Part shown: piece after piece, positions 5,882 through 12,706 of the stretch | Numbering within the stretch: position 1 is the stretch's first letter | Layout: every line of letters starts with the position of its first letter | From: Bacillota bacterium | Lineage (GTDB): Bacteria; Bacillota; Clostridia; Oscillospirales; Oscillospiraceae | NCBI GenBank assembly: GCA_023393155.1 | Contig: JAEWML010000017.1 | Span: 1-14,079, forward strand | Reading direction: 5' to 3' | DNA: 14,079 nt | The notes under the pieces: generated by a model | What the model was told of the DNA's origin: nothing | What the model saw: the letters and a program-made list of their open reading frames with translations, nothing else | Databases searched by the model: none | Position numbers and translations under genes: made by a program

Positions 5882-7030
5882 TTGGAACAACCTTCGACTG
5901 AGTATCAGAGCGCGGTGGAAAGGCCCGGAGACATTTCCGGCGTCTGGATGAAGCTACACCTGCTGATTATGTCCGCCGCGGTTTTCATCGCCGTGGCGGT
6001 GGAATGTCTGGTCTTTTTTGCGGCCGACTTTTTCCGGCTCCCCATCGCGTCTTCCGAGCGGTATCTTCTCCGGTTCATCGCGCTGCCTCTGGTTGTGAAC
6101 CTTGTGCTGCTGTCCGCCGCCCTGCTGGTCCGGCGCGGCAAAAAACTGAGCGAGGATGCGCGCATCGCCGTAATTTCCCTTTGCGGGGCAGGCATCGGGC
6201 TTGTGCTTTACACGGTGCACCGTTTCTTCCCCGCCATGGACATGGCTCTGATGTTGCCGATGATTCTGACCATTCTGTACGGGCGGATTCACCTGACTGC
6301 GCTGGTGGGCGTGCTTTGCATTGCGGGAAAGATTTTTTCCGACCTTTTTCTGAGCTGGTTTGCCGACGTTCCCCCCTTCCGCCTGAGCGGGCCGGAGGTT
6401 TTGAATCAGTTGATTTCCCTCTCCGTGCTGGCCACCTGCTGCCTGATTTCCAGCCTTCTGGTGCGGCTCTGCCGACGGCAGATTGACTTCAGCGTCAACG
6501 CCGTGCTGGAACAACACCGGCTGCGGGAGAAAACAAGGACCGACAGCCTTACCGGCGTTGGGAACCGGAGGGCTCTGCAAATCGCTCTATCCGAAATTAC
6601 CCGCGAGAGCCGTTCCCAGTGGTTTTTTGCCATGATGGATGTGGACCAGTTCAAAAATGTGAACGACAAGCTGGGCCATATACGGGGCGATTCCTATTTG
6701 CAGTCTCTGGGGCGGATTCTTCAGCGCTATGAAAACGACTTGTTCCGCTCCTTCCGCTTTGGCGGCGATGAGTTTTGCGCCATCCTTCAGACCCGGAGTC
6801 TTGAGGACGCCGCCTCTGTGTGCCACCAAATCCAGTCCGATTTCATTCAGGTTGTGGAGGCGGACGCAGGGCCCATTCCCTCGGGCATCAGCATCGGGCT
6901 GACGGCATGCGACCCTGGCGAAGACCCGCAGACCCTTATGAACCGGGCCGACGCGGCGCTTTACCGCGCCAAGCGCGTCCAACGGGGCGGCGTTTCTTTG
7001 TGGGGACCGGAGCTGGAACAGGCCGAATGA
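5882..7030 (+). CDS. Membrane-anchored GGDEF diguanylate cyclase
   Basis: The 382-residue protein has about six membrane helices in residues 24-195, a short linker helix (about 197-216, EQHRLREKTRTDSLTGVGNR entry) and a C-terminal GGDEF domain (about 217-375). The catalytic signature is intact: DSLTGVGNRR (221-230), MDVDQFKNVNDKLGH (252-266, metal Asp253 and Asn261/Asp262 for GTP) and RFGGDEF (292-298). It should make cyclic di-GMP from two GTP at the membrane. No RxxD inhibitory site precedes GGDEF (the region reads ENDLFRSFRF), so product feedback through that site is unlikely. The membrane part matches no sensor family I recognise. The start is uncertain: TTG at 5882 has AGGA only 2 nt away, and the next ATG at 5948 (MKLHLLIM) lacks a good ribosome site but would begin just before the first helix. 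It has its own promoter, and the terminator at 7221-7256 lies downstream. Confidence 0.9.
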   Translation: MEQPSTEYQSAVERPGDISGVWMKLHLLIMSAAVFIAVAVECLVFFAADFFRLPIASSERYLLRFIALPLVVNLVLLSAALLVRRGKKLSEDARIAVISLCGAGIGLVLYTVHRFFPAMDMALMLPMILTILYGRIHLTALVGVLCIAGKIFSDLFLSWFADVPPFRLSGPEVLNQLISLSVLATCCLISSLLVRLCRRQIDFSVNAVLEQHRLREKTRTDSLTGVGNRRALQIALSEITRESRSQWFFAMMDVDQFKNVNDKLGHIRGDSYLQSLGRILQRYENDLFRSFRFGGDEFCAILQTRSLEDAASVCHQIQSDFIQVVEADAGPIPSGISIGLTACDPGEDPQTLMNRADAALYRAKRVQRGGVSLWGPELEQAE

Positions 7031-7041
7031 GCCTGCGGTGC

Positions 7042-7160
7042 TTTCCCTTCAGAACCTTTCCCGTTGGGCTTTTCTTTTAGGGGTTTCTTTTGGGAGTTTC
7101 TTTTAGGCGCTTTCTTCGGAAGTTCTTCCTGTTGAGTTTCCTTTGGGCTTCTCCCGCGGG
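7042..7160 (+). repeat. Degenerate 13-bp tandem repeat (consensus TTTCTTTTRGG)
   Basis: Units can be aligned starting at 7042, 7057, 7071, 7084, 7097, 7111, about 7123, 7137 and about 7149. The best copies are TTTCTTTTAGGG (7071), TTTCTTTTGGG (7084), TTTCTTTTAGG (7097) and TTTCCTTTGGG (7137), with spacings of 13, 13, 14 and 26. The tract begins 12 bp after the GGDEF stop codon and is almost purely pyrimidine plus G on the plus strand. The 13-bp period is not a multiple of three, so this is not a repeated peptide. It looks like a decaying minisatellite in the 3' untranslated region. Confidence 0.6.
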
Positions 7161-7220
7161 GCTTTTCCGGAAAAAACGCCTTTAAAACCGGGCCTTTCGG
7201 TTCGGGCATAACAAAAGACA

Positions 7221-7256
7221 AACAAGCGCCGCCCGCAATCGCGGGCGGCGCTTGTT
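7221..7256. terminator. Bidirectional intrinsic terminator
   Basis: A 16-bp perfect stem (7221-7236 with 7241-7256, core GCGCCGCCCGC) carries a 4-nt loop AATC. It is followed by TTATTTTAT-type sequence on the plus strand and by TTTGTCTTTTGTT on the minus strand. It sits between the converging GGDEF gene and the activase operon, 22 bp from the end of the latter, and can terminate both. Confidence 0.85.
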
Positions 7257-7277
7257 ATTTTATAAGCTTTCCCGGAC

Positions 7278-8675
7278 TCAAAGTCCCGCGGCCTTCTTCT
7301 CCAGCGCCGGTTCAAGCTTCTCTTCCTCTTCCGTTTCCGGCGCCAGCCTGATCTCCGGCTCCCGCATCGGATCCGCGTCCAGTTCTAAAGCAGGTTGCAG
7401 CCCGGGGGCCGGTTTCTCTCCGTCGGCGCCGCGCTCCAGCCGCTCCCGGCCCACCGCCAGCATCAGCTTGATGCGGTTTTCCTGGTTTACCCGGGTGGCG
7501 CTGGGGTCGTAGTCAATTGGCGTGATGTTGGCCTGCGGGTACAGCTCCCGGATTTTGTTCACCATGCCTTTGCCGCAGATATGGTTTGGCAGGCAGCCGA
7601 AGGGCTGGGCACAGACAATATTTTCGTACCCGGCCCGCACCAGCTCAATCATCTCGGCGGTGAGAAGCCAGCCCTCTCCCATTTTGTTGCCAAGGCCGAT
7701 GACGCCCTCGGCAAGCTTTCTAAGCTCCTTGAAGGGCAGCGGCGCGTGATAGCCGTTTTTATCCAGCGCCTTGCGCATCACCCGCTCGGTCCCGGCAAGA
7801 TACCCCAGGACCACATCGGAAATATGCTTTTCAAAAAAGCCCCCGCCGTACAGCCGCGCCGTCTCCGAGGGGTTGTAGGCGCAGTACTGCACAAAGCCCA
7901 TCAGCCCCGGCAGGTTCACTTCACAGTCTTGAGACTCCAAAAACTTCTCCAAATCGTTGTTGCCAAGGGGAGAGTATTTCACGTAGATCTCTCCCACCAC
8001 GCCCACCTTCACCTTGGGCGTGCGGCGTACGGGAATGGTTGCAAAGTCGGCGGCGATTTTCGGCATCAGGGCGCGCACCTCGCGATTGGAATAGCCCTTC
8101 CCCGCCCGGATACTCTCGCAGATGTGCGTCAGCCATTTTTCAAGCATTGCGTCCCCGTCGCCCCTGTCCAGCTCATAGGGAACGGTCTGGGCCCGCAGGG
8201 CCGCCAGCAAATCCCCGTAGTAGATGGCCGCCATCAGTTGACGCATCAAAGGCAGCGTCATGGGGAAGCCGGAATCCTTTTCAAGGCCTGAGAAGTTCAG
8301 GCTGGCCACGGGCACCTGCCCGTAGCCCGCCCGCTCCAGCGCCTTGCGCAGCAGGTGAATATAGTTGGACGCGCGGCAGCCCCCGCCGGTCTGTGTGATG
8401 ATGAGAGCCGTGTGGTCCAAATCGTATTTTCCGGAATCCAGCGCGTCCAAAAACTGACCGATGACCAGCAGCGCCGGATAGCAGGTGTCGTTGTGGACGT
8501 ATTTCAGTCCGTTTTCCGCCACCTGAGAACCGCAGTTGCCCAAAAGCTCACAGGTATAGCCCTGATTCTCCATGGCGGCGGCCAGAATTCGGAACTGAAT
8601 GGGAGCCATGCTGGGAATCAGTATCTTATGGGTCTTTTTCATTTCCGGGGTAAATTTCGGATAATTCATCTCCAT
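7278..8675 (-). CDS. Acyl-CoA dehydratase activase-related protein, C-terminal component
   Basis: The 465-residue protein corresponds to the carboxy-terminal part of the roughly 1400-residue 'acyl-CoA dehydratase activase-related' proteins of Clostridia, which as far as I recall are usually a single chain. It starts near the block KKTHKILIPSMAPIQFRI. Conserved cysteines that could hold an Fe-S cluster are in CELLGNCG (42, 48), NDTCYP (65), TQTGGGCRASNY (100) and CAQPFGCLPNHICGKG (355, 361, 367). From about residue 412 it ends in a 54-residue low-complexity tail rich in Glu, Pro, Leu and Ala, which seems unusual for the family. The ATG follows GGAAGGAGGG with about 7 nt spacing, all inside the end of the upstream gene. 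The frame is the same as that gene, with TGA-GCC-ATG between them, so translational coupling is expected. The physiological role of this family is not established. Confidence 0.85.
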   Translation of the reverse strand: MEMNYPKFTPEMKKTHKILIPSMAPIQFRILAAAMENQGYTCELLGNCGSQVAENGLKYVHNDTCYPALLVIGQFLDALDSGKYDLDHTALIITQTGGGCRASNYIHLLRKALERAGYGQVPVASLNFSGLEKDSGFPMTLPLMRQLMAAIYYGDLLAALRAQTVPYELDRGDGDAMLEKWLTHICESIRAGKGYSNREVRALMPKIAADFATIPVRRTPKVKVGVVGEIYVKYSPLGNNDLEKFLESQDCEVNLPGLMGFVQYCAYNPSETARLYGGGFFEKHISDVVLGYLAGTERVMRKALDKNGYHAPLPFKELRKLAEGVIGLGNKMGEGWLLTAEMIELVRAGYENIVCAQPFGCLPNHICGKGMVNKIRELYPQANITPIDYDPSATRVNQENRIKLMLAVGRERLERGADGEKPAPGLQPALELDADPMREPEIRLAPETEEEEKLEPALEKKAAGL

Positions 8676-8678
8676 GGC

Positions 8679-11621
8679 TCAGCCCTCCTTCCGCGCGGCG
8701 CCCCGCCGTCGGTCTTCCTGTTCCTCCAATGCGGCAAACAGGCTCCGCAGGCGGATGCGCACCGCGCCCAAATTTGTAATTTCGTCTATTTTTAGCTGGG
8801 TATAGAGCTTTCCGCCCTCCTGTAAAATTTCCCGCGTCTCGTCGGAGGTGATGGCGTCCACGCCGCAGCCGAAGGACACCAACTGCACCAGCTCCATATC
8901 GCTGTTTTCTGTGCAGTATTTCGCGGCGGCATACAGCCGGGCGTGGTAGGTCCACTGGTTCAGCACGGAGGTTTCAAACCGGTCCACCAGCTCGGAAACG
9001 GCGTCCTCCGTCACCACCGCCGCGCCGAACTGGGTCAGCAGCGTGTCAATGCCGTGGTTTACCTCCGGGTCCGCGTGGTAGGGCCGCCCCGCCAGAACGA
9101 CGATGCGCCGCCCCTCTTCCCGGGCCTGTTTGATGATGCGCTTGCCCTCTCCGCGGATTTTGGCCATGTGCTTTTCATACTCGGCATAGGCCTCGTCCGC
9201 CGCCTGCCGGATCTCGCCCCGGCTGATGCCGGGGAAATACTTTTCGAGAATCCCATGCATTTTGCGGGCAAACTCCTTGGGATGGTGAAGCCCCACATAA
9301 TCGTAGATAAATCTGACATTTTTAATCTCCGGAGAGTTCCCGGCAATGACCTCCGGATAATAGGCCACCACAGGGCAGTTATAGTGATTGTCACCCTTGC
9401 CCTCGTCCAGGTTATAGGTCATGCAGGGGTAGAAAATCGCGTCCAGCCCCAGACGGCTCAGATATTGAATGTGTCCGTGAGCCAGCTTTGCCGGGAAGCA
9501 GGCGGTGTCGCTGGGGATGCTGGCCTGCCCTTTCAGGTACAGGTCCCGGCTGCTGAGTGGGCTGTGGTACACGGTAAAGCCAAGGCTTGTGAAAAACGCA
9601 TGCCAGAAGGGCAGCAGCTCGTAGTTGTTCAGGCACAGCGGAAGGCCAATTTTCCCCCGTTTTCCGGGGACGGGCTTGTAGCTTAAAAGCAGCCTGCGCT
9701 TGTATTCGTAGAGATTCAGCACTCCGGTGTCCGCCTTGCCGGTGACGGGGCGGTCGCAGCGGTTGCCGCTGAGGAAGACGGAGCCGTCGGAAAAGGTGTT
9801 GACCGTGAGCTGGCAGTTGTTGCCGCACAGGCCGCACAGCCTGCTGCGGGTATCCTGCGTAAAGCCGCGCAGGCGCTCCGCCGTCAGCAGCGTGCTTTTC
9901 CGCCCCGGCTCCGCCTTTTCCATACCGTGCAGCGCCGCGCCGTAAGCCCCCATCAGTCCCGCGATGTCGGGGCGGATGACCTCCGTCCCCATCTCCTTTT
10001 CAAAGGCCCGCAGGACCGCCTCGTTATAAAATGTGCCGCCCTGCACCACAATGTTCCTTCCAAGCTCCTCGGGAGAGGCGGCGCGGATGACCTTGTAGAT
10101 GGCGTTCTTCACCACGCTGATGGAAAGGCCCGCCGAAATATTCTCAATGGAGGCCCCGTCCTTCTGGGCCTGCTTCACGCTGGAATTCATAAACACCGTG
10201 CACCGGCTGCCCAAATCCACAGGCCGCCGGGCAAACAGGCCCAGCTTTGCAAATTCCTTTACATCTCTGCCCAGCGCCTGCGCAAAGGTCTGAAGAAAGC
10301 TGCCGCAGCCGGAGGAGCAGGCCTCGTTCAAAAAGATGTCCCCAATGGCCCCGTTTTCAATCTTGAAGCACTTCATGTCCTGCCCGCCGATGTCGATGAT
10401 GAAATCCACATCCGGCAGAAAATGCCGCGCGGCGGTAAAATGGGCCACGGTTTCCACCACGCCGAAATCCGCGTGGAACGCGGCCTTGGCCAAATCCTCG
10501 CCGTATCCCGTGGTGGTGACAGAGGCAATTTGCAGGGCCGGATGCTCGTCGTACAGCCGCAGCAGCACCTCCCGGATCAGGGCGGTGGGGCTGCCCTCGT
10601 TGGGGCGATAGTCCGTGAACAGCAGGCGGGCCTGTTCGTCAATCACCGCCACCTTCACGGTGGTGGAGCCGGAGTCAATCCCAATGTGCACCGGTTCGGC
10701 GTACTCCGCACCGAAGGGAACCTGCGGAACGGACGCCTTTGCGTGCCGCGCGCGGAACGTTTCGTATTCTTCCTCGTCGGCAAACAGGGGCGGCTGGGAC
10801 CGATAGGTTTCCGACGCGCCCCGTTCCCGAAGACGACGGGCCACGTCCGCCAGGTCAAATTCCTGATCGGAGTACAGCGCCGCGCCAAGGGCCACGAACA
10901 AAAGACTGTTTTCCGGGCACAGGCCCGCAACGCCCAGCGTACTGTCAAAGCTCTCCCGCAGGCATTTGGAGAAGGTCAGCGGCCCGCCCAGATACAAAAC
11001 CTTTCCCTTGATCGGACGGCCCTGCGCCAGCCCCGCGATGGTCTGATTCACCACCGCCTGATAGATGCTGGCGGCAATGTCTTCGGGCTTTGCACCCTGA
11101 TTGATGAGGGGCTGCACGTCGCTCTTGGCGAACACGCCGCAGCGGGACGCAATGGTATACGTCTTCTCCGCCCGCAGGGCCGCGGTGTCCAGCTCCTCGG
11201 CAGTCAGCTTCAAAAGCGTTGCCATCTGGTCGATAAAGGCGCCGGTCCCTCCCGCGCAGGAGCCGTTCATCCGAACCTCCAGCCCGTTTGTCATAAAGAG
11301 AATTTTGGCGTCTTCACCGCCAAGCTCAATTACCACGTCGGTGCCGGGGGTAAGCCGCCCCACCGCCACGCGGGTGGCAAACACCTCCTGCACAAAGGGG
11401 ACCTCCACGCTCTGCGCCATGCCCATCCCGGCGGAGCCGGAAATGGAGAGCAGCGCCCGCCCGCCGGGAACGTGCCACTGGGCCATGCGCCGCAGCAGTT
11501 CTTCCGATTTTTCCAAAATGTGACTAAAATGGCGCTCATATGTAGAATATATAATTTTTTCGTCGTCATCCAGCACTACACATTTAATAGTAGTGGAGCC
11601 GACATCCAGTCCAACACGCAA
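8679..11621 (-). CDS. Acyl-CoA dehydratase activase-related protein with two BcrAD/BadFG-type ATPase domains
   Basis: From the TTG at 11621 the protein has 980 residues. Two HgdC-like ASKHA ATPase domains come first. Domain 1 (about 2-255) has GLDVGSTTIK (4-13), GSCAGGTGAF with Cys122 and SRCGVFA with Cys161. Domain 2 (about 312-570) has GIDSGSTTVK, DIGGQDMK, ACSSGCGSF with Cys435 and SRCTVFM with Cys474. In HgdC these two cysteine sites bridge one 4Fe-4S cluster in a dimer. A Cys cluster RLCGLCGNNC (595-603) and a DUF2229-like region follow. The family drives low-potential electron transfer with ATP, but the partner reductase of these large forms is unknown. I prefer TTG 11621 because AGGAGG (complement of 11631-11636) lies 9 nt upstream and the product starts MRVGLDVGSTT like homologues. 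The longer frame from GTG 11672 has no usable ribosome site and its extra residues look non-coding. It forms an operon with the 7278-8675 gene. Confidence 0.9.
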   Translation of the reverse strand: MRVGLDVGSTTIKCVVLDDDEKIIYSTYERHFSHILEKSEELLRRMAQWHVPGGRALLSISGSAGMGMAQSVEVPFVQEVFATRVAVGRLTPGTDVVIELGGEDAKILFMTNGLEVRMNGSCAGGTGAFIDQMATLLKLTAEELDTAALRAEKTYTIASRCGVFAKSDVQPLINQGAKPEDIAASIYQAVVNQTIAGLAQGRPIKGKVLYLGGPLTFSKCLRESFDSTLGVAGLCPENSLLFVALGAALYSDQEFDLADVARRLRERGASETYRSQPPLFADEEEYETFRARHAKASVPQVPFGAEYAEPVHIGIDSGSTTVKVAVIDEQARLLFTDYRPNEGSPTALIREVLLRLYDEHPALQIASVTTTGYGEDLAKAAFHADFGVVETVAHFTAARHFLPDVDFIIDIGGQDMKCFKIENGAIGDIFLNEACSSGCGSFLQTFAQALGRDVKEFAKLGLFARRPVDLGSRCTVFMNSSVKQAQKDGASIENISAGLSISVVKNAIYKVIRAASPEELGRNIVVQGGTFYNEAVLRAFEKEMGTEVIRPDIAGLMGAYGAALHGMEKAEPGRKSTLLTAERLRGFTQDTRSRLCGLCGNNCQLTVNTFSDGSVFLSGNRCDRPVTGKADTGVLNLYEYKRRLLLSYKPVPGKRGKIGLPLCLNNYELLPFWHAFFTSLGFTVYHSPLSSRDLYLKGQASIPSDTACFPAKLAHGHIQYLSRLGLDAIFYPCMTYNLDEGKGDNHYNCPVVAYYPEVIAGNSPEIKNVRFIYDYVGLHHPKEFARKMHGILEKYFPGISRGEIRQAADEAYAEYEKHMAKIRGEGKRIIKQAREEGRRIVVLAGRPYHADPEVNHGIDTLLTQFGAAVVTEDAVSELVDRFETSVLNQWTYHARLYAAAKYCTENSDMELVQLVSFGCGVDAITSDETREILQEGGKLYTQLKIDEITNLGAVRIRLRSLFAALEEQEDRRRGAARKEG

Positions 11622-11691
11622 AAACAGATTCCTCCTAAGAATATCCGAACGGTGCGAAAATTCGCGCCGCACCTCCTGCTAAACAATGTTC

Positions 11692-11720
11692 ATTTTACTC
11701 TGCTTGTGTGAACTTTTCAA
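11692..11720 (-). promoter_or_regulatory. Promoter of the activase operon (TTGAAA-17-TAAAAT)
   Basis: On the minus strand the -35 box TTGAAA (complement of 11715-11720) and the -10 box TAAAAT (complement of 11692-11697) are 17 bp apart. The predicted start near 11685 gives a leader of about 64 nt to the TTG at 11621. The leader contains a GGTGCG/CGCACC hairpin (11651-11656 with 11668-11673) just before the AGGAGG. Confidence 0.6.
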
Positions 11721-11725
11721 TTGCA

Positions 11726-11756
11726 AAAACGTTTTCCTGCGTTAATGTTGCGTTAA
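11726..11756. repeat. AAAACGTTTT palindrome followed by TGCGTTAA direct repeat
   Basis: A perfect 10-bp palindrome AAAACGTTTT (11726-11735) is followed by TGCGTTAA at 11738-11745 and again at 11749-11756, an 11-bp period. Both sit just upstream of the -35 box of the activase promoter and about 60-90 bp upstream of the queH promoter, a place where a regulator could bind. No regulator is identified. Confidence 0.4.
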
Positions 11757-11790
11757 AAACGAACGCTGGAAACATAGGAAGCATCTGCCC

Positions 11791-11810
11791 TTTTCCACGC
11801 TTTTCCACGC
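11791..11810. repeat. Tandem TTTTCCACGC x2 (DnaA-box-like) upstream of queH promoter
   Basis: Two identical 10-bp units TTTTCCACGC lie head to tail, one helical turn apart, ending 2 bp before the queH -35 box. TTTTCCACG differs from the DnaA box consensus TTATCCACA at two positions. They may be a regulator site; DnaA binding is only a guess. Confidence 0.45.
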
Positions 11811-11812
11811 CC

Positions 11813-11841
11813 TTGCGCAAGGCGGCCAAATCTGCTATACT
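11813..11841 (+). promoter_or_regulatory. queH promoter (TTGCGC-17-TATACT)
   Basis: The -35 box TTGCGC (11813-11818) and the -10 box TATACT (11836-11841) are 17 bp apart. Transcription should start at about 11847-11849, so the mRNA would begin essentially at its ribosome binding site GAGGTGA (11848-11854). This very short leader rules out the GTG at 11851 as a start and favours the ATG at 11863. Confidence 0.68.
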
Positions 11842-11862
11842 GACGGCGAGGTGACGCGTTTT

Positions 11863-12432
11863 ATGGAATCCGTTTTGCTGCACTGCTGCTGCGCCCCCTG
11901 CTCCCTCTCCTGCATCAAGCCTTTGCGGGCGGAGGGTCTGGAGCCCACGGCCTTTTGGTATAATCCCAACATTCATCCGTGGAAGGAATATGAAGCCCGC
12001 CGGGACTGTCTTGCGGAGTATGCGCCCAGCATCGGTATGAAGCTGATTGTGCGGGAGGAATACGGCCTGCGGGAATTTGTCCGCCATGTGGTGGGCGACA
12101 TCGACCGCCGCTGCGCCTGGTGCTACGAGCACCGGCTGGAGGAGACGGCGCGCTATGCCGCCGCGCATGGGTACGAAGCCTTTACCTCCACCCTTCTGGC
12201 CTCCCTTTATCAGGACCACGACGGCATTGCCCGGGCGGCGGAGCGATTTGGGAAGCAATATGGCGTTACGTTTTTATACCGCGACTTCCGGGCCAATTTC
12301 CGCGAGGGCAACCAAAAGGCGCGGGAGCTGGGCTTTTATATGCAGAAATACTGCGGCTGCGTCTTTTCCGAGGCGGACCGCTATCAAAAGCAGATTCTCC
12401 GGGACCGGGAGAAATACGCGGAGAACGTATGA
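11863..12432 (+). CDS. queH: Epoxyqueuosine reductase QueH
   Basis: From the ATG at 11863 the protein has 189 residues, the usual QueH length. It shows the diagnostic HCCCAPC (7-13, Cys8, Cys9, Cys10 and Cys13), the FWYNPNIHPWKEYEAR segment (31-46), DRRCAWCYEHRLEETA (81-96, Cys84 and Cys87) and the late CGC motif (Cys164 and Cys166). QueH reduces epoxyqueuosine to queuosine in tRNA using Fe-S and iron cofactors and replaces QueG in many anaerobes (family knowledge). It is cytoplasmic. The start is chosen because GAGGTGA lies 8 nt before this ATG and because the predicted transcript begins near 11848. An in-frame GTG at 11851 overlaps the ribosome site and is unlikely. It is divergent from the activase operon and monocistronic, with no other queuosine gene in the window. 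Confidence 0.93.
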   Translation: MESVLLHCCCAPCSLSCIKPLRAEGLEPTAFWYNPNIHPWKEYEARRDCLAEYAPSIGMKLIVREEYGLREFVRHVVGDIDRRCAWCYEHRLEETARYAAAHGYEAFTSTLLASLYQDHDGIARAAERFGKQYGVTFLYRDFRANFREGNQKARELGFYMQKYCGCVFSEADRYQKQILRDREKYAENV

Positions 12433-12494
12433 TTCTATGCGACCTGTTTGCAAAAAGAAGCATGCGGCGGCAAGTCCGCCGTATCACAGAGACA

Positions 12495-12510
12495 ATTCAG
12501 CAATCTGAAT
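12495..12510. other. Small hairpin after queH
   Basis: ATTCAG (12495-12500) pairs with CTGAAT (12505-12510) around a 4-nt loop CAAT. It lies 62 bp after the queH stop and just before the larger hairpin at 12522. It lacks a T-run and may only contribute to 3'-end structure. Confidence 0.3.
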
Positions 12511-12521
12511 GCGAAAAAGCG

Positions 12522-12555
12522 AGGGTGGGAACCGGTCAATGCCGGTTTCCACCCT
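12522..12555 (-). terminator. Intrinsic terminator, stronger on the minus strand
   Basis: A 14-bp stem with one G-T wobble (12522-12535, AGGGTGGGAACCGG, with 12542-12555) has a 6-nt loop. On the minus strand it is followed by CGCTTTTT, so it would end transcripts coming from the MCP remnant. On the plus strand only TGAATT follows, making it a weak terminator for queH. Confidence 0.65.
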
Positions 12556-12706
12556 TGAATTATGTGCGTGGGGAGGGCAGGCGGATATCAGGGTCTCAGA
12601 CTTTGCCGCTATGCGGGGAAAGCACTATGGGCCGGCGCGCTTTTTCCTGCGTATGGGCAGCTCATCCCCAATCTTCGGGTGGGGGTGTTTATGGGGCAGT
12701 CAAGGC

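Noticed and set aside
6961..7221. 86-codon Lys/Pro/Glu-rich minus-strand open frame over the 13-bp repeat tract
   Set aside because: It starts just beyond the terminator of the activase operon, has no ribosome site, overlaps the GGDEF 3' end, and its composition is explained by the polypurine repeat.
7395..8291. 298-codon plus-strand open frame opposite the second activase gene
   Set aside because: Antisense shadow with reverse-frame composition and no domain.
8679..8681. Selenocysteine at the TGA between the activase ORFs
   Set aside because: A strong ribosome site and an ATG flank the TGA, and no SECIS-like hairpin is evident immediately downstream; a plain stop fits better.
9927..11711. 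594-codon open frame on the plus strand opposite the activase gene
   Set aside because: It is antisense to a gene with clear ATPase motifs, is rich in His, Arg, Gly and Gln as expected from GC-rich reverse frames, and lacks any recognisable domain.
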